The notes: a model not told the origin generated them from the sequence alone. A stretch of DNA of 64,000 nucleotides from Lineolata rhizophorae (GCA_010093515.1 MU001698.1:298608-362607), one strand, 5' to 3'; counted from the stretch's first letter, positions 47,309-59,300 are shown. Numbers and translations: made by a program.

Positions 47309-48137
47309 CTACTCGTCGCTTCCATTCGGCTTGCCCTTCTTCCGTTTCTTTTTCCTCCTTTTCTTTTCATTCTCTACTAGTATTTCGTCCAAGAAGGTCA
47401 TTGGTCTCCGCCGACTAGCTGTTCCTTGTACAGTTGCACCCACATCGATATCCACGCCTGGCCTGTTCCCCGGCCCTTGCCGAGAACCCTCCGAACTAGT
47501 CCCGTCATCGTGACCGACAGCGGACCGAACCTCCTTGTGAGTAGCATCCGGCTCCCCGCTAGGATTCATATCATCATCCCTTGGTTTCCTTCGCTGAGGC
47601 ATATTCCTAATCCTCTTTGACTTGAACGTCGCCACTCTTCCTTCATCCTCACTATATTCGTCCTCAGCCGCTAGCTTTCGAGATCCCGGTTTCTCTAGCG
47701 TAGGCTTTGGTGTGCTTGTTGAGACTGACTTTTGAAGCGTAGGTCTTGGTAAAGGTTTTGCGTTCTTCCCTATTAGTTGCCGTCGCAACCGCTCGTTTGC
47801 ACTCAACTGCCCTACGTGCTTTGTCATTCCCTCAAATTTCTCGTCGCTCTGTGGAGGTTTGGCGCCGACTCCTAGTCTACAGAAAAACGGACCAGCGAAT
47901 TAGCTTACAAGATCGAAGAAGTAGGCGTACTCGCCAACGAAATACTCACAGCTCTCCTCCTTTCAGCAACTCGCTCTCTTCTGCTTCCATTCCGTCTGTC
48001 TTCTGGGCTTCGTTCAGCTCGTCCTCCGTTGGGGGTGGTAGCCATGATGCAACAAGGCGCTTTGAGCGCGCAAGAGTGACGCTGGCGCGGTTGAAAACGA
48101 TGTCGGCCTCAGAAGGTTTCTGTTGTTTTAGAGGCAT
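47309..48137 (-). CDS. DUF3245-type small basic nuclear protein
   Basis: Exons 47950-48137 and 47309-47876 (73-nt intron, donor GTGAGT) give 251 aa. The N-terminus (ADIVFNRASVTLARSKRLVASWLPPP) and the segment LLGVGAKPPQS...NERLRRQLIGKN match the fungal DUF3245 pattern as I remember it. The remainder is charged and disordered and ends in a Lys/Arg-rich stretch (ENEKKRRKKKRKKGKP) that would serve as a nuclear or nucleolar signal. No catalytic motif. Role unknown. It is divergent from LSC2, 312 bp between start codons. Confidence 0.75.
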
Positions 48138-48449
48138 GTTGAGAAGCCCGCAAGCTCTTCAAAGATAGGCTGTTCATAGCGTTGGAGCTCGAAACCTTGT
48201 AGGAACAGTTGAACGGCAAGTTAGTGCGACTACTCCGTAGGGCCAAGAGGCCTCGGCGGCTGCCCAGGCTATGGCTTGGCGCCAAGGCTGCATGGCGTCC
48301 ACCTGCACCGACATCCGTGCCAGAAACGCTCGGCAGCTTCGAACGACAAACCGCGAGAAATAAGAGAGGGGTTCATCCAACGCCGGGACACTCATACCAT
48401 CACTCAACTCACCCTAGCTGCCGCTCCCTTCGCCTTACCCACCGCCTTC
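48138..48449. promoter_or_regulatory. Divergent promoter region DUF3245 gene / LSC2
   Basis: Compact 312-bp spacer between two divergent start codons, so core promoters of both genes must lie here. No specific element recognised. Confidence 0.5.
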
Positions 48450-50081
48450 ATGTTTAGGCTCGCCCACAGCCGGCCGCTCACAGCGGCCTTGAGCGCTTAC
48501 TCGGTAGGTGGAATGCACCTGGCGGGCCGATGGAAGAGGAGAAAAGCCTCTGACGCAACTCCAATTGAAATTAAGAGTAATTGGGAATTGACGATGAGTG
48601 CACCATGCAGAAGGAAGTCCCTCTATGGACGACAGTCGCGCAGCAGCAGAGGCGCAACCTTTCGATTCACGAATACCTTTCCGCGGGTCTGCTCCGGCGG
48701 GTACGTTTCCCAGTGTGATCTTGCTGTTGGTCATAGATGGCAAGCTTTTGGAGAGTCATTCGTGAAAGCTAATTACCTGAAACTCCTAGTACGATGTCGG
48801 AGTGCCGAAGGGCGATGTCGCCAAAACGCCGGAGGAGGCCGAGAAAGTTGCGAAGAGCTTGGGTATGTTGCCGATGGTTCCGTTGCGGACATCTGGACGC
48901 TATCAGAAAGACTAATGGAGTTGTACAGGCCGCGACGATATGGTCATCAAGGCGCAAGTGCTCGCCGGAGGACGTGGCAAAGGCTCCTTTGATAACGGCT
49001 TCAAGGGTGGCGTACGCGTCATCTATTCGTACGCAGAACCTGCTCGAGAAGCTCCACATCGTCCTCTCTAACCACCAGATCTACTAGACCAACCGAAGCT
49101 CGCATTCTCGCCGATCAAATGATTGGTCATAAGCTCATCACGAAGCAGACGGGCGCTGCAGGCCGGCTCTGCAACTCTGTCTACATCGTCGAGCGCAAGT
49201 TTGCCCGAAGAGAATTCTACCTCGCCGTGCTCATGGACCGCTCGTCCCAAGCCCCCGTCATTGTAGCCTCCTCGCAAGGTGGCATGGACATCGAGACGGT
49301 GGCTAAGGAGCACCCGGAAGCCATTATCACAACGCAGGTCGACATTCACAAAGGGGTCACGGAGGACATGGCGCGCAGCATAGCGCAGCAGCTGGGCTTC
49401 TCCGAGCAATGCATTGAGGACGCCAAGGACACGATCCAGAAGCTGTACAAGATATTTATGGAGAGGGATGCGACTCAGATTGAGATCAACCCGCTAAGCG
49501 AGACGACGGACCATCAAGTGCTCTGCATGGATGCAAAGCTCAACTTTGACGACAACGCTGAGTTCCGCCAGGAGGAAATTTTCTCGTGGCGCGATCGCAC
49601 CCAGGAGGATCCAGATGAGGTCAAGGCCGCCGAGCACGGCCTTAACTTCATCAAGCTTGACGGCGACATCGGCTGCTTGGTCAACGGCGCTGGTCTTGCT
49701 ATGGCTACTATGGACATCATCAAACTAAACGGCGGCCAGCCCGCCAACTTTCTTGACGTTGGCGGCGGTGCCACGCCCGAAGCTATCAAGCAGGCGTTTG
49801 ACCTCATCACGTCTGACCCGAAGGTTACGGCCATATTCGTGAACATCTTCGGTGGTATCGTGCGGTGCGACGCCATTGCCAAAGGCTTGATTGGTGTTGT
49901 GGAGAGCATGAACCTGCGGACGCCCGTGATTGCACGCTTGCAGGGCACAAATGTGGAAGCGGCGCACAAGCTGATCAACGAATCTGGTCTAAAGATCTTC
50001 TCTATTGATGATCTGCAGAGCGCTGCAGAGAAGGCTGTGCAGTTTTCGAAGGTGGTAAAGATGGGTAAGTTGTTGACGTAA
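48450..50081 (+). CDS. LSC2: Succinyl-CoA ligase beta subunit, mitochondrial
   Basis: TCA-cycle enzyme subunit that makes ATP or GTP from succinyl-CoA with the alpha subunit. Five exons: 48450-48503, 48644-48700, 48790-48862, 48929-49028 and 49088-50081; 425 aa, standard length. Exon 1 encodes a basic mitochondrial presequence ([18 protein letters not shown]). The mature start [20 protein letters not shown], the ATP-grasp segment ([24 protein letters not shown]), [17 protein letters not shown] (metal ligand region), and the ligase domain ([37 protein letters not shown]) are all present. The exon 2 acceptor sits in a CAGCAG tandem, so alternative use would add or drop one Gln. Exon phases all agree. 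Confidence 0.95.
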
Positions 50082-51383
50082 ATCACCTTGCAGTTTGTCC
50101 TTCGCTTACACCGATGTAGCTCGTGACATTGACGTTGGTGTCGAATTCACACTCGGCATCTAATTCTCTTGTCTTCGTCATCCTGCCGCCATCCCGCACG
50201 TATATAGTGTTATCTTCCTACCCGGCGGTGTTCCACTTGTGCTTTTTTGCTCTGTGATTGTATTGACTTGAACGGCTTAACGTACCTGTTTTTGTTTGCC
50301 CCGAGTCTGTTTAGAGCGCGTTAACGCTTAGGAACGGCGGCGGTTTTACATACCTTGCCCCGTCATTGTCCGAATCATGGTTGAGCTGCTGTATGTACTA
50401 CTTACCTGTGTTGTGTTTGAATACTTGCGTTCTACTTGATTTTGAGTGCCATGATTCATGCCTCGCGGTTTCACGTAGGCCTAGATGAGACCTTTATGGC
50501 TGACAGTTAACAGCTCCCGAAACGTGCAAACACTCCGTACGATAAATGCATAGTAAATAATTTTAACTATCTATGATCTATCTACACACGACATGAAGTC
50601 AATGAAGAATCCATGAACGCTCAAGTTCCGCCCTCGAGCTTTCTGCGAGCCATCCATGATCAATATTCAATCATAAGAGGCCAAGCGAGCCATAGTGCCA
50701 TGTCTAGAACATGTGATGCTCGTAACTGGTTTCCAGTACTAACCACGCCAGCCGACGTAGACTTACTCGCTATATGCCTTAAAACTTGTAGCGCTCCATG
50801 TCCTAGTATTAGCAACAGTTTACCGTACGGCGGGTTTGCGTTTCGTTCTGCATTACCTTCCGAAGGAGTCATCTCTAGTCGTTAGACCTCTCTAGAGGTT
50901 GCAATTTGACGAGTCCACTGACCAAATTGGTGACCACAAAGGCCGAGCCTCGACCCGCGAAGCAATCAAATACACCACCTTATAAAGACAATACCGTGGG
51001 ATTCCCACTTTGTCCCGTCTACCACTATCATCTTGCCGCCGGGTCTAATTGTCACTCCTCGAGGCTCAATGTTTGTATAGTGCGATGCTTCGCAACAAGT
51101 AACTCGAACTGTGCAAAGTGAGGAAAGGTCTGAGTTAGGGTGGCGGATATTGGGCGCACAAGGCAATCGCCATATAGAAAACAAAGCTAAAGTAGTATGC
51201 ATCACGGTAAGCTAATGGCGTGGAGACTTCTACCATATCTTGCGATATCGAACTAGGAACGTGTTCCTAGAAAGTACACAATAATGTGCATTATTGGTAT
51301 CCGCTGCACTCATGGCAGTGTTAAGGTGACATCATCTAAAGTGTGTCAACCCGTCATCCAATTCGCCCTTAGCAGCAAGTCGT
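50082..51383. other. Spacer downstream of LSC2
   Basis: About 1.3 kb, AT-rich, between the LSC2 stop and the 3' end of a minus-strand C2H2 gene. Open frames at 50613-50885 and 50966-51205 have no recognisable features. Nothing else seen. Confidence 0.5.
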
Positions 51384-51963
51384 CTAGCTCCTATAATAAC
51401 CAACTTCCAGCCAGTGAGTCAACTTCTTGACCGGATAGTCGTCTATATCCGTATCACAACGCCGGCTCGAGATATGGTTGAAGAGGGAGCTCAACTTCCG
51501 GAACCAACAGCCGCATCCCGAACACTTGAAAGGCAATTCATGGCGCATGTTGCAGCCGTTGAGAAGATCCATCCTGAGCAACGGGTCGACAAACCAGTGC
51601 CACTGGTAGAGTTGCGCGGCTAAGCGGTTCAAGTCGACTAGACGGATGCCGGAGCTGCACGTATTGGATTCAACGTGCAAGATCATGCCGTGGTATGTGG
51701 TAAAATAGCGATCGCAACCGATGCATACGATATCGCACGGATTGTGGACTTGTTCATGCTAGAGAAAGTGTTACTAGAGTTGAACTATGCTCTATGATCA
51801 TCGATTTAAAGTCCGGGCGCATGAGTATAAGTATTAAGTTAAAGACGAGGAGAAGCTAGAAATGGTGCGACATAGGTTCTATAGTATAGCTTTTGAGGAT
51901 TTGGAACAGACCTGGAAAAGATTGTCTGCACTCTGAAACGTTCGTAAACATGTCCCACACTGC
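51384..51963 (-). CDS. C2H2-type zinc-finger protein, 5' end unresolved
   Basis: Two exons can be joined on the minus strand: 51912-51963 and 51384-51758. The junction CAG|CAT rebuilds a classic finger, CGTCLRTFQSADNLFQHEQVH in outline (C-x2-C-x12-H-x3-H). A second finger-like unit follows (CIGCDRYFTTYHGMILHVESNTC), then LNRLAAQLYQWHWFVDP, and a third (CSGCGCWFRKLSSLFNHISSRRC, C-x2-C-x12-H-x5-C). This arrangement is familiar from fungal multi-finger proteins of unknown function. The acceptor TTTCTCTAG at 51759 is good; the donor (GTCTGT) is weak. The 52-nt exon begins after TTTTCTTACAG at 51964, so an upstream exon must exist but I could not identify it. The gene may be intact or a decaying copy in a repeat-rich area. 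Confidence 0.5.
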
Positions 51964-52877
51964 CTGTAAGAAAATTAGATTTTCTGCGAAGTTTGAGATG
52001 AAACTTTTAGCACTTGCCACATCGTGGTCCTTGTGCCGTCTTCAAGCTACCTCATAAGTTGTAGTCAAGCCGAGAGGGAGTTGATAGAGAACAAGGTAGC
52101 TGGCTCCAACGTGTGCAAGTGCAGGTGGGAGATAAAAATCACGGATGATGACCTGGCGGTTGATTCATCGCAAACAGATAGCTTGCATTCACTACTTCTA
52201 GAGCTAAGCAGCAAAAACGCGCCTCGCCAATCACCGTTCCCGAAAAAGGTGAACAATTCCGTCGGCATCGCAAGCAGTTTAGTCTAGCTCCGTCCTTCGC
52301 CTACTTTCAGAAGCATGATTCCGTTCAAAGCCAACCGAGTGCACCATTGGAGAGTTTGTGAGCTAGAGAGGCATATAGGGACGGGGGAAGACATTGCCAT
52401 AAACGTATCTTCTATCTTAACGTCGCCCGGGGAGGGCGTACGCGGCGTAACACTCGTAGCGCGCATAGGAAATAGTATTCTACCAGCAGATTTAACCTAT
52501 TAGGCTTCCAAAAACTAGTATTATAAATAGATCTTAGTAACTTATAATATAAAATATATCCTTTATCATATACTTACTAACTTCTATAAGGCTAAAGGGA
52601 TCTACGTGATATCGGTTAACACTATGGTAACACTATCAACCTTTCCGCCCTACTACTATATATTGGCAGATTTGACAAGGCTAATCGCCAAGGAGCGGGA
52701 AGGTACTCTCTCGCCTCGTTCAAAGTGTCTAGGAATACTAACATTACGTGCTGTGCAGGGTTATTTCTATACACGTGGAGGATCTAATACGTGGGGGTCT
52801 CGTAGGTAGCGATCCCTACGTAAAGGCTACCACGTGAATATAGGTAAGCACTTTCCACGGTAACATGTCTCCGACCA

Positions 52878-53237
52878 AAATATAAAGGGAGAGTCTGTCC
52901 TAGAAAAGGCACGGACGAATTTGAAGCCGCCCGTGGTTAGTGCCGATAATTTGTAACATCGATACAGCACTTTAACGAGGAGTTCTAAGACCTAACCAAG
53001 GAAATCAAGAGCATTATAGAGGAGGCCCTTAAGAAAGCATGTCACTACGCAGTGGCACCATCCTTTTGCGACCCAAACGCGCTAGAGAGCGGCGAGGGCG
53101 GCATCGTCAGCGTTGAGGAGATCTAGGAGCAGGCGTTAGACCCGTAAGGCGTTACGGTGGAGATGTAAGACGAGAACTCGTAGAAAGCGATGAACGCCAT
53201 ACGTCGTACTATCGTCGACTACTTGGAAAAATCTTAA
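52878..53237 (+). pseudogene. Degenerate coding relic with TAA/TAG interruptions
   Basis: One plus-strand frame of about 119 codons has coding-like composition (DLTKEIKSIIEEALKKA, HYAVAPSFCDPNALESG, MNAIRRTIVDYLEKS) and is interrupted at 52938, 52947, 52986, 53124, 53145, 53166 and 53181. Every interruption is TAA or TAG and none is TGA, ending at TAA 53235. A neighbouring frame just upstream (52830-52960) also looks coding, which suggests a frameshift. C-to-T change at CAA/CAG codons (RIP or similar) explains the pattern. Family unknown; a transposable-element protein is likely from the setting. Confidence 0.5.
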
Positions 53238-53694
53238 TTCTTAGCTATAGTTCCTCCTGAGAAATACTGACTCGTTCGTAGCATCGGTCGGTTATGCAAT
53301 ATACTATTACCCTCGAGGTGATGCCGTGAGGTAGAGTATACTAGCGCTTAGAAGGCGTAGTTATATAGAACTGTATATACTTTTATGTAGAACAGATAGG
53401 ATCATTTTACGCTTGTGTTTTGGCTTCTTGTGTGTATATTTGATGTGCTGAAGCGAACTATACACCCAAAGCAACTTTCAAGAACAGCCTTGCCCTGATC
53501 ATGCCCTTTCCAACTCTCCTGACGTCATAGACCAGAAACCTCCGCCTTGCTTTAATATCACGGCTAACAGTAAGTGAACCCGCTAGCATCTGCAACATAA
53601 AACAATCATGAGAGTACTCCGTATTCAACTAAAGCCGCTACAGACCCAGACGCAAGCGCGTGCTAGCAAACCGCCTCACACCCGGAGCCCCTGA

Positions 53695-53709
53695 CTAACC
53701 CTAACCCTA
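53695..53709. repeat. Short interstitial telomere-like tract
   Basis: CTAACCCTAACCCTA, two and a half TTAGGG units read on the minus strand. Such short tracts also occur as telobox elements in promoters. Position inside a repeat-bearing region is consistent with either. Confidence 0.6.
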
Positions 53710-54483
53710 TTGTTTAGTACACAGATGCACGCAGACACGGCAGACAAAGAAGCCAGGACAGAGAAGGCCGCAAACAAACACGGGAAGAGCCACGTGGCGA
53801 ACAAACAACCAGAGAAGTAGCCAACAGAAATTCGGAAGGGAAGAAAAGAGAGATGAAGGTTTAGACGCTCCTCGCGGCTGCCGCCTTGGTCCGTCTCGCC
53901 TTGCATGATAAGAGAATAATGAAAAGTGAAAGGGAATTAAACAATAGACCGCTGTGGAGGACACGCATCCCTAATGTGTGCATCGAGGGGACAGTGAAAG
54001 GGCTCGCCGATCCGAAAGGTAACGCCGCCTTAATGGCACCGGAAAAAGAATTACATAAGTTCGCAACCACAACATCAAGGAAATGGGCCCTAGGGGAACA
54101 AGAACGTCTCCATACACTCTTCCGCGCACTGATGTTTCCTCGAACAACCCCTAATTCCTCGTTCGTCGAGTGCCCAGGGTAGATATGTCGGTTCGCTCGA
54201 CAGACGAACTCCGGAATAATTGTGTCGAGCAATCTCCGTCGTCTTTGTCGAGCGGTTCGGAAAAGGCGCCTATTGCGTTGACACCTATACCGACATCCCA
54301 TCAACAAACGTCACCAGATCACACACGTCTACCATATACAAATCCCATTTCGATAGCCGTGTTACTCAACCTTCCTCGGCCCATCCTCGTCGCCATATAT
54401 TTCGTTCTCGCCGTCTCCGGCGGCGCTCGTGTCCGCTGCCGCCGCCGCATCATCTGTCGGGAAAGACGAGTCAAATCAGCACT

Positions 54484-56329
54484 TCAAGGCGAGGGCGAGG
54501 GCGAAAGCTGGTCGGAGAGAAATTTTGACACGTTGCTCTCCCACGCATCATCAAAGGCTGAGACCAGCCCGGCGTTCCGGACGTGTCTGCCGCCCTCCTC
54601 CTTAAAAGAACAAGAATCTTCACGAGCCGTAGCGCCGGCTGTCGAAGTCTCGACGGGATCGCAGACCGGGTCCGCGGCCCGATATGCGACGCCATCGGAC
54701 ACTTCCACAGATCCATCGGATTCTACAGCTCGTGCATGTAAGCTTGTCCACAACCGCATCTCTCTCGTTTCCTACCGCGAGAGCTACACGAAAAAAACAC
54801 AATAGAAATACAGAACCAGATCAGACTTGTGACCTCGACATGCCGTGCACTCGCAATAGCGATCATAATCAAAGCAAACACATACCTTCAGCACCCTCAC
54901 CGGAAGACGCGGCGCCCTCCCCACCATCTTCGGTGCTTTTGGCACGCTTAGAAGGAGGATAATCACCTTCCATGTACGAGTCCTCGGCTCCGTGCTTGCC
55001 GTTACTGTTCATCTCCTCGTGCGCCGACGCGGCGGCCGCCTGCGCGGCGGCCGCCTGGAGCTGCGAAACGGCGTTCGAGTCGATCGGCTGAGATGGCGAC
55101 GTGGAGTGCGCCTGGTGCGGCGCCGACGTCGCCCCTGCCGGCGGCCGGCCTGGGCCGCCTACCGCAGGCGCCGTCGCACCCGCCGAGGCATTGGTAGAAG
55201 CCACCGATGCAGCGTGCCGAGCGCGAGCCTCGGCGAAGTAGTCTGGGCGCGGGTTCGAAAAGTCTATCGTCGGCGGAGGATCAGGGAATCCCACTTCGGA
55301 CTCGAGTAACCGCGATTGCAACGTCGAGACATAATCACGCAATAAGTGATTCTCCTGCTGGATCGTCTTGAACGTCTCGGCAATTGCCTTGTACTCGGCG
55401 ACTTCGTCCTTCAGGTTCTTGATGAACTCCTCCTTACGCTGGCGGAATGCACGCTGCTCAATGAGTAGATTGTGTTAGCTGAAAATTTGCTTATTAACTC
55501 GTTAGAGCAAGCATTACTAAGAGTAATGAGGGCGCAACGTGCCCAGTGATAAGCAGAAACAAATGGTAAGAAATGGCACCTGAAGCGGTGATTGGCGCCT
55601 AGTTCTGATCTGGAAAGTGTCCGTGCCAAGTTTCCGAAGCGCCCCAATCGAAGATGATGCCAAGATGTCACGTGATTGGTGCAAGACCATCCGAGCCCCC
55701 AAGGAAAGTGAAGTATACGCCAACAAACAAGTCAACTCACCTGAGCGGCACGGTTTTGCGCGGCGCGCTTCGATGTTGACAATTCACGACGGCCCTTGCG
55801 ACTAGCGTCGGCATCTCCTGCTGAGCTCTCGCCGCTCATTGGCGTGTACGGGCTTGTGCCGGCGATGGCGGGATCGATATGCGGACTGCCTGACTGAGGA
55901 ACGAATGTCTTGGTCTCCGGTGTTGCTGGCACCTGCTGCCCTGCTTGGGCGGCGAGGAGATGTTCTCTCAGACCTGTTGGAGCAAGCCACGAACGGCCTG
56001 GCATTAGTGTCCTGCTGCTACTACTTTGCGTTTCCAGACACATGCAAAGAGATGGAGATGGCGGCAGCACGTATGCTTCACCGCACTTCTCGAGGATGAC
56101 GTATATGCACGCGAGATAATTGGAATAGAGTATGAGAGAAGATAGCACCAAATCGTAGGAGAGCGACAGAGAGGGGCGTAAAAAAAAGAGCTCGTAGAAG
56201 ATAAAAGGGCGGTAGGAAATATTGAAGTGAAGATCGTAAGTACGTGGTTGATAGAGTGAAAGACAAATGATGAAACGTCGAAGACTTGGGAATATGCTCC
56301 TGCTGGACAGCGACGGCTTACTCACTCAT
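54484..56329 (-). CDS. kapC: KapC-type bZIP transcription factor
   Basis: Nuclear bZIP factor of the AP-1/Yap-like KapC group. Exons: 56326-56329 (ATGA only), 55741-55973, 54886-55453 and, less surely, 54484-54722; 347 aa. The first splice (A|GTGAGTAAG ... CCAACAG) creates the N-terminus MSLREHLLAAQAGQQVP, matching the REHLLAAQ start I associate with this family. The basic region is STSKRAAQNRAAQRAFRQRKEE (about 72-93 in outline), split by a 287-nt intron after NRAAQ, followed by a Leu zipper through NHLLRDYVSTLQSRLLE. The next part is Ala/Gln-rich and ends with PPSKRAKSTEDGGEG. If the last intron (donor GTATGT at 54885) is not used, the protein ends five residues later at 54869. The acidic exon 4 has no known counterpart that I recall, and an acceptor at TTCGTGTAG is an alternative. 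Confidence 0.85.
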
Positions 56330-59300
56330 TTCTATATTGGAGTCCTATGGCGCGTCATGTCAGCAAGCGGTCCGACACACCGGGTGCGGAGAAACCTGTA
56401 GGAGGCCGACGGGATTGCTCTCGTCATCGGGGAAGGGCTGTGGCGACACGTCGGGCTGGCTGAGGCCCACTATTCCCACGCATCCCTCCGAACCCATCCG
56501 CCAACAACACCACACCCCTCCCTCTTCCCGGAAAGGGACATTTGGGTGCGTAGGGCGCGACGGAACGGACGCGAGCTCACATATGCAACCCTTGTCGGGG
56601 AAGCGTGGGGAACGTGCGAGGTACGCGCCACCGGCGCGCAAGCAGTTGGCGCAACAACTCTCGCCCCTCCAGGCTCTGGTGCAAGGTACAATGCTTCGAA
56701 ATGCGAAGGACTTACTGATTGCATTATTGTGTCGTGAACGGCATCAAACGCCGAGGCGTGACGGTTGGATGCGAGCCGGCCGGCAACGTAGTCGGCGCGC
56801 GCAACCAGCGGACCGAACCACGCACCTGTGATTGGGGGGCTGCGGACAAGTCACGGAGAGAGTTCGCCGATGGGAACGCGGTTCGGGAATGCCGATGCGG
56901 GGAGAAGTGACGAAGTTGTAGACGGGCAGAAAGTGGTGCGCGTTGAGTGGGCTATTCAGAAATAAAATTGCTGTGCAACACGCGTGTGCAGTGGGGAGTT
57001 GGATTGGCCTATGTACACGAGAGGTCAATATCTACTGCGTGAAAGTGCCGGCAACGAGTCGCGCGCGCCCGCAGCCGCCCGGGTCCGCCGGCCAATTCGC
57101 ACACGTCGGGACCATTGTCGCGATGCGCTTCCGGTACGTGGTATCAGCGTACGACGACCGAGACAGCGCAGTTGCGGCGGTAGAGGCGAACGCAAGTACG
57201 TTGCCTCTGGACGTCGGGCATGGCGACGCAGGGCGCGACGAGGCAGGCCAGCAGAAGCGCGGCGGGCGCAAAACACAGCGCGATGTCGCGGGCGACAGCG
57301 AGAACGCCCGCCCGCGCAAACAAGGAAGAGTTCGGCCTTCTACGGACGCGGTTGCGGCAGCGGCGCGAGGCGCGGGCGCGGGCGTCGTTCGAAGCGGTGC
57401 CAATCTCTCCCAGGAAGCGCGGCTCGCGGCCGTCGAAGAGGGATCCCCGTGAAGCAAAAACAAGCGGCATACGTACCTGGGCCGACCGGGAGCGGGTGGT
57501 GATGCGGGTGCGCGGTGATGACTGAGCAGAGCTGACTCACCCACGAAGTTGCGGCGGGCGAGGCGGCCTTTTCAAGGCAGCCACCCCGGTCGGGCAGACG
57601 CCTCGTCTCGCCTCCGTGCACCGTAACGCCGCCCCGCGGGTCGCGCTCGCGCCGCCCGCCGCGTCCGCCCCTCTCGTTGCTTCCCTTTGGCTTTCCCGCC
57701 TGCCTGCCACCGACCGCCAGGTCCAGCTGCCTGCCTGTTCCCGCCCGCGCTCCCCCCATCAGATCCCACAACCCCGGCCCGAATAAGCCTGCGCCGCCGG
57801 CGCCGGGAGCTCTCCGAGTCCTTTTGCCCAGTCTCTCGTGCGCGCCGTTCGCCTTTGGCCCCCGTCCTCCTGCGCCGATTATCGCCTGCTTATGATATGC
57901 GCGGCCAGTGCCAAGCGGCCCCTTACTACAGGTAATTAGGAAACACAGACAAAGCTGGAAGTTGGGAACCGTACAGACGCCTCCTCGGGCCCCTTCGGCC
58001 GAGGGCAGGCGTCCTGTTTCCCTTCCGCCCGTCTTGTTTTCCCAGTACATTTGCTAACCGGCGGCGGGCCATTGGATCTCCGCCTCATTTGTCCGTGCTC
58101 GCACTTCCCATCTCGTGATGATGCGCGCGCGCGCGCGCCGGAGGGGCGGCTGTCTCCAAGTCCAAGTCCAAGGCGGGTTGCCAAATTTCCACTTCCATCG
58201 GACATCCGTGCGCCTCGGCTCCGGATATGTACCGCGCCGCGGACGGCTCGCATACGTAAGAACGTGCCAATGGTCGTCGGAGCCAAGATGCCAGATTACA
58301 TTAACGCCCATTTCTATTCCCCGTCTTGCGCCCCCCTCCCCCTTGTGTGATACCCAGCGCGCGAAAAGGGGGAGGGGGTGGTGAAGGGCTAACCTGCTAC
58401 GTCCGCTCTTAGCACAGGAGGTGTTGTGGTATGTGGGGAGCTCTCGAGTGACGGCCTGCGTGACTAAAGCTCCCACCGCTAAGCACGGCCCCGGAGCCAG
58501 TCGCTCGTGCTTACAAATGCGCCCATATCCGGACGGGACGCTCGGCTCCCTTCGGTACTCTCGCTACCCGGACTCAACCCTGAGGATTCGCCAACCTTCT
58601 TGGCCCTCAGTTCGCACTGGGCGCTACCGATCCCGAGATCCCCAAGTCTCATGGCTCATGCGGGCTAGCCTGCCTCGTGGCTGCCGCCTATCACCTGGGG
58701 GCCGCGCCACCCTATCAGTTACCGCAATCGGCAAACTCCCTGTTTCGATCTCCGAATGAAGCCGCCAATCATGCGCTGTGCATCAGGAGAGCGGATCTGT
58801 GGACCGGCACTTGACTCACTTCGTCCTTACCAGGTACCTACCTACTACGTACTACGTATATAAATTGCGCCCTAGAGCAGAGGATTCGACTCATTGACGC
58901 TAATAATGGTGGATCTAATACCTATGGACGTTAAAGTACCCCTTGACCGGCAACCTAATTTCTACCTATACCACAGCAGATGGCATCACCGCGGTGCAAA
59001 AATATTCCGCTTCATCAGCCACAAATCTGCAGGTGAGGGCATGCTGTGCCACTAGACGCCGATTGCTGATTGGTTTGCCACACTATTCATCCCCCAAGGC
59101 GATCCAACTCCCTTGGAGATCCGCTGTAAGCACGCGGCGCGCCGCCAAGATTGAGCCTATGCATAGAATCTTGGTTGTGGTCAATGACCAGCGCTCCTCA
59201 GCTGCAATAATTTCTCTCTAGCCGGCTTAAAAGACGAATGCAGCTTACCTACCTAGTAGTCTCAGCTACGGAGAATCTGATCGCATTTTCTTCCTTCAGT

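Larger units (their letters stand above)
51964..54483. other. AT-rich, relic-bearing spacer
   Basis: About 2.5 kb between the C2H2 gene and kapC. It includes an AT-rich block (52500-52600), a stop-riddled coding relic (52878-53237) and a telomere-like tract (53695-53709), listed separately. A plus-strand frame at 54170-54805 with one hydrophobic stretch overlaps the proposed last kapC exon on the other strand and is not called as a gene. Confidence 0.5.

Noticed and set aside
54170-54805. 211-codon plus-strand frame with one hydrophobic stretch
   Set aside because: Overlaps the proposed last kapC exon on the other strand, no known domain; kept only as an alternative in the findings.
56943-57502. 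Plus-strand frames of 169-172 codons upstream of kapC
   Set aside because: Two overlapping frames of similar length and Arg-rich composition in GC-rich DNA; no start context or domain favouring either.
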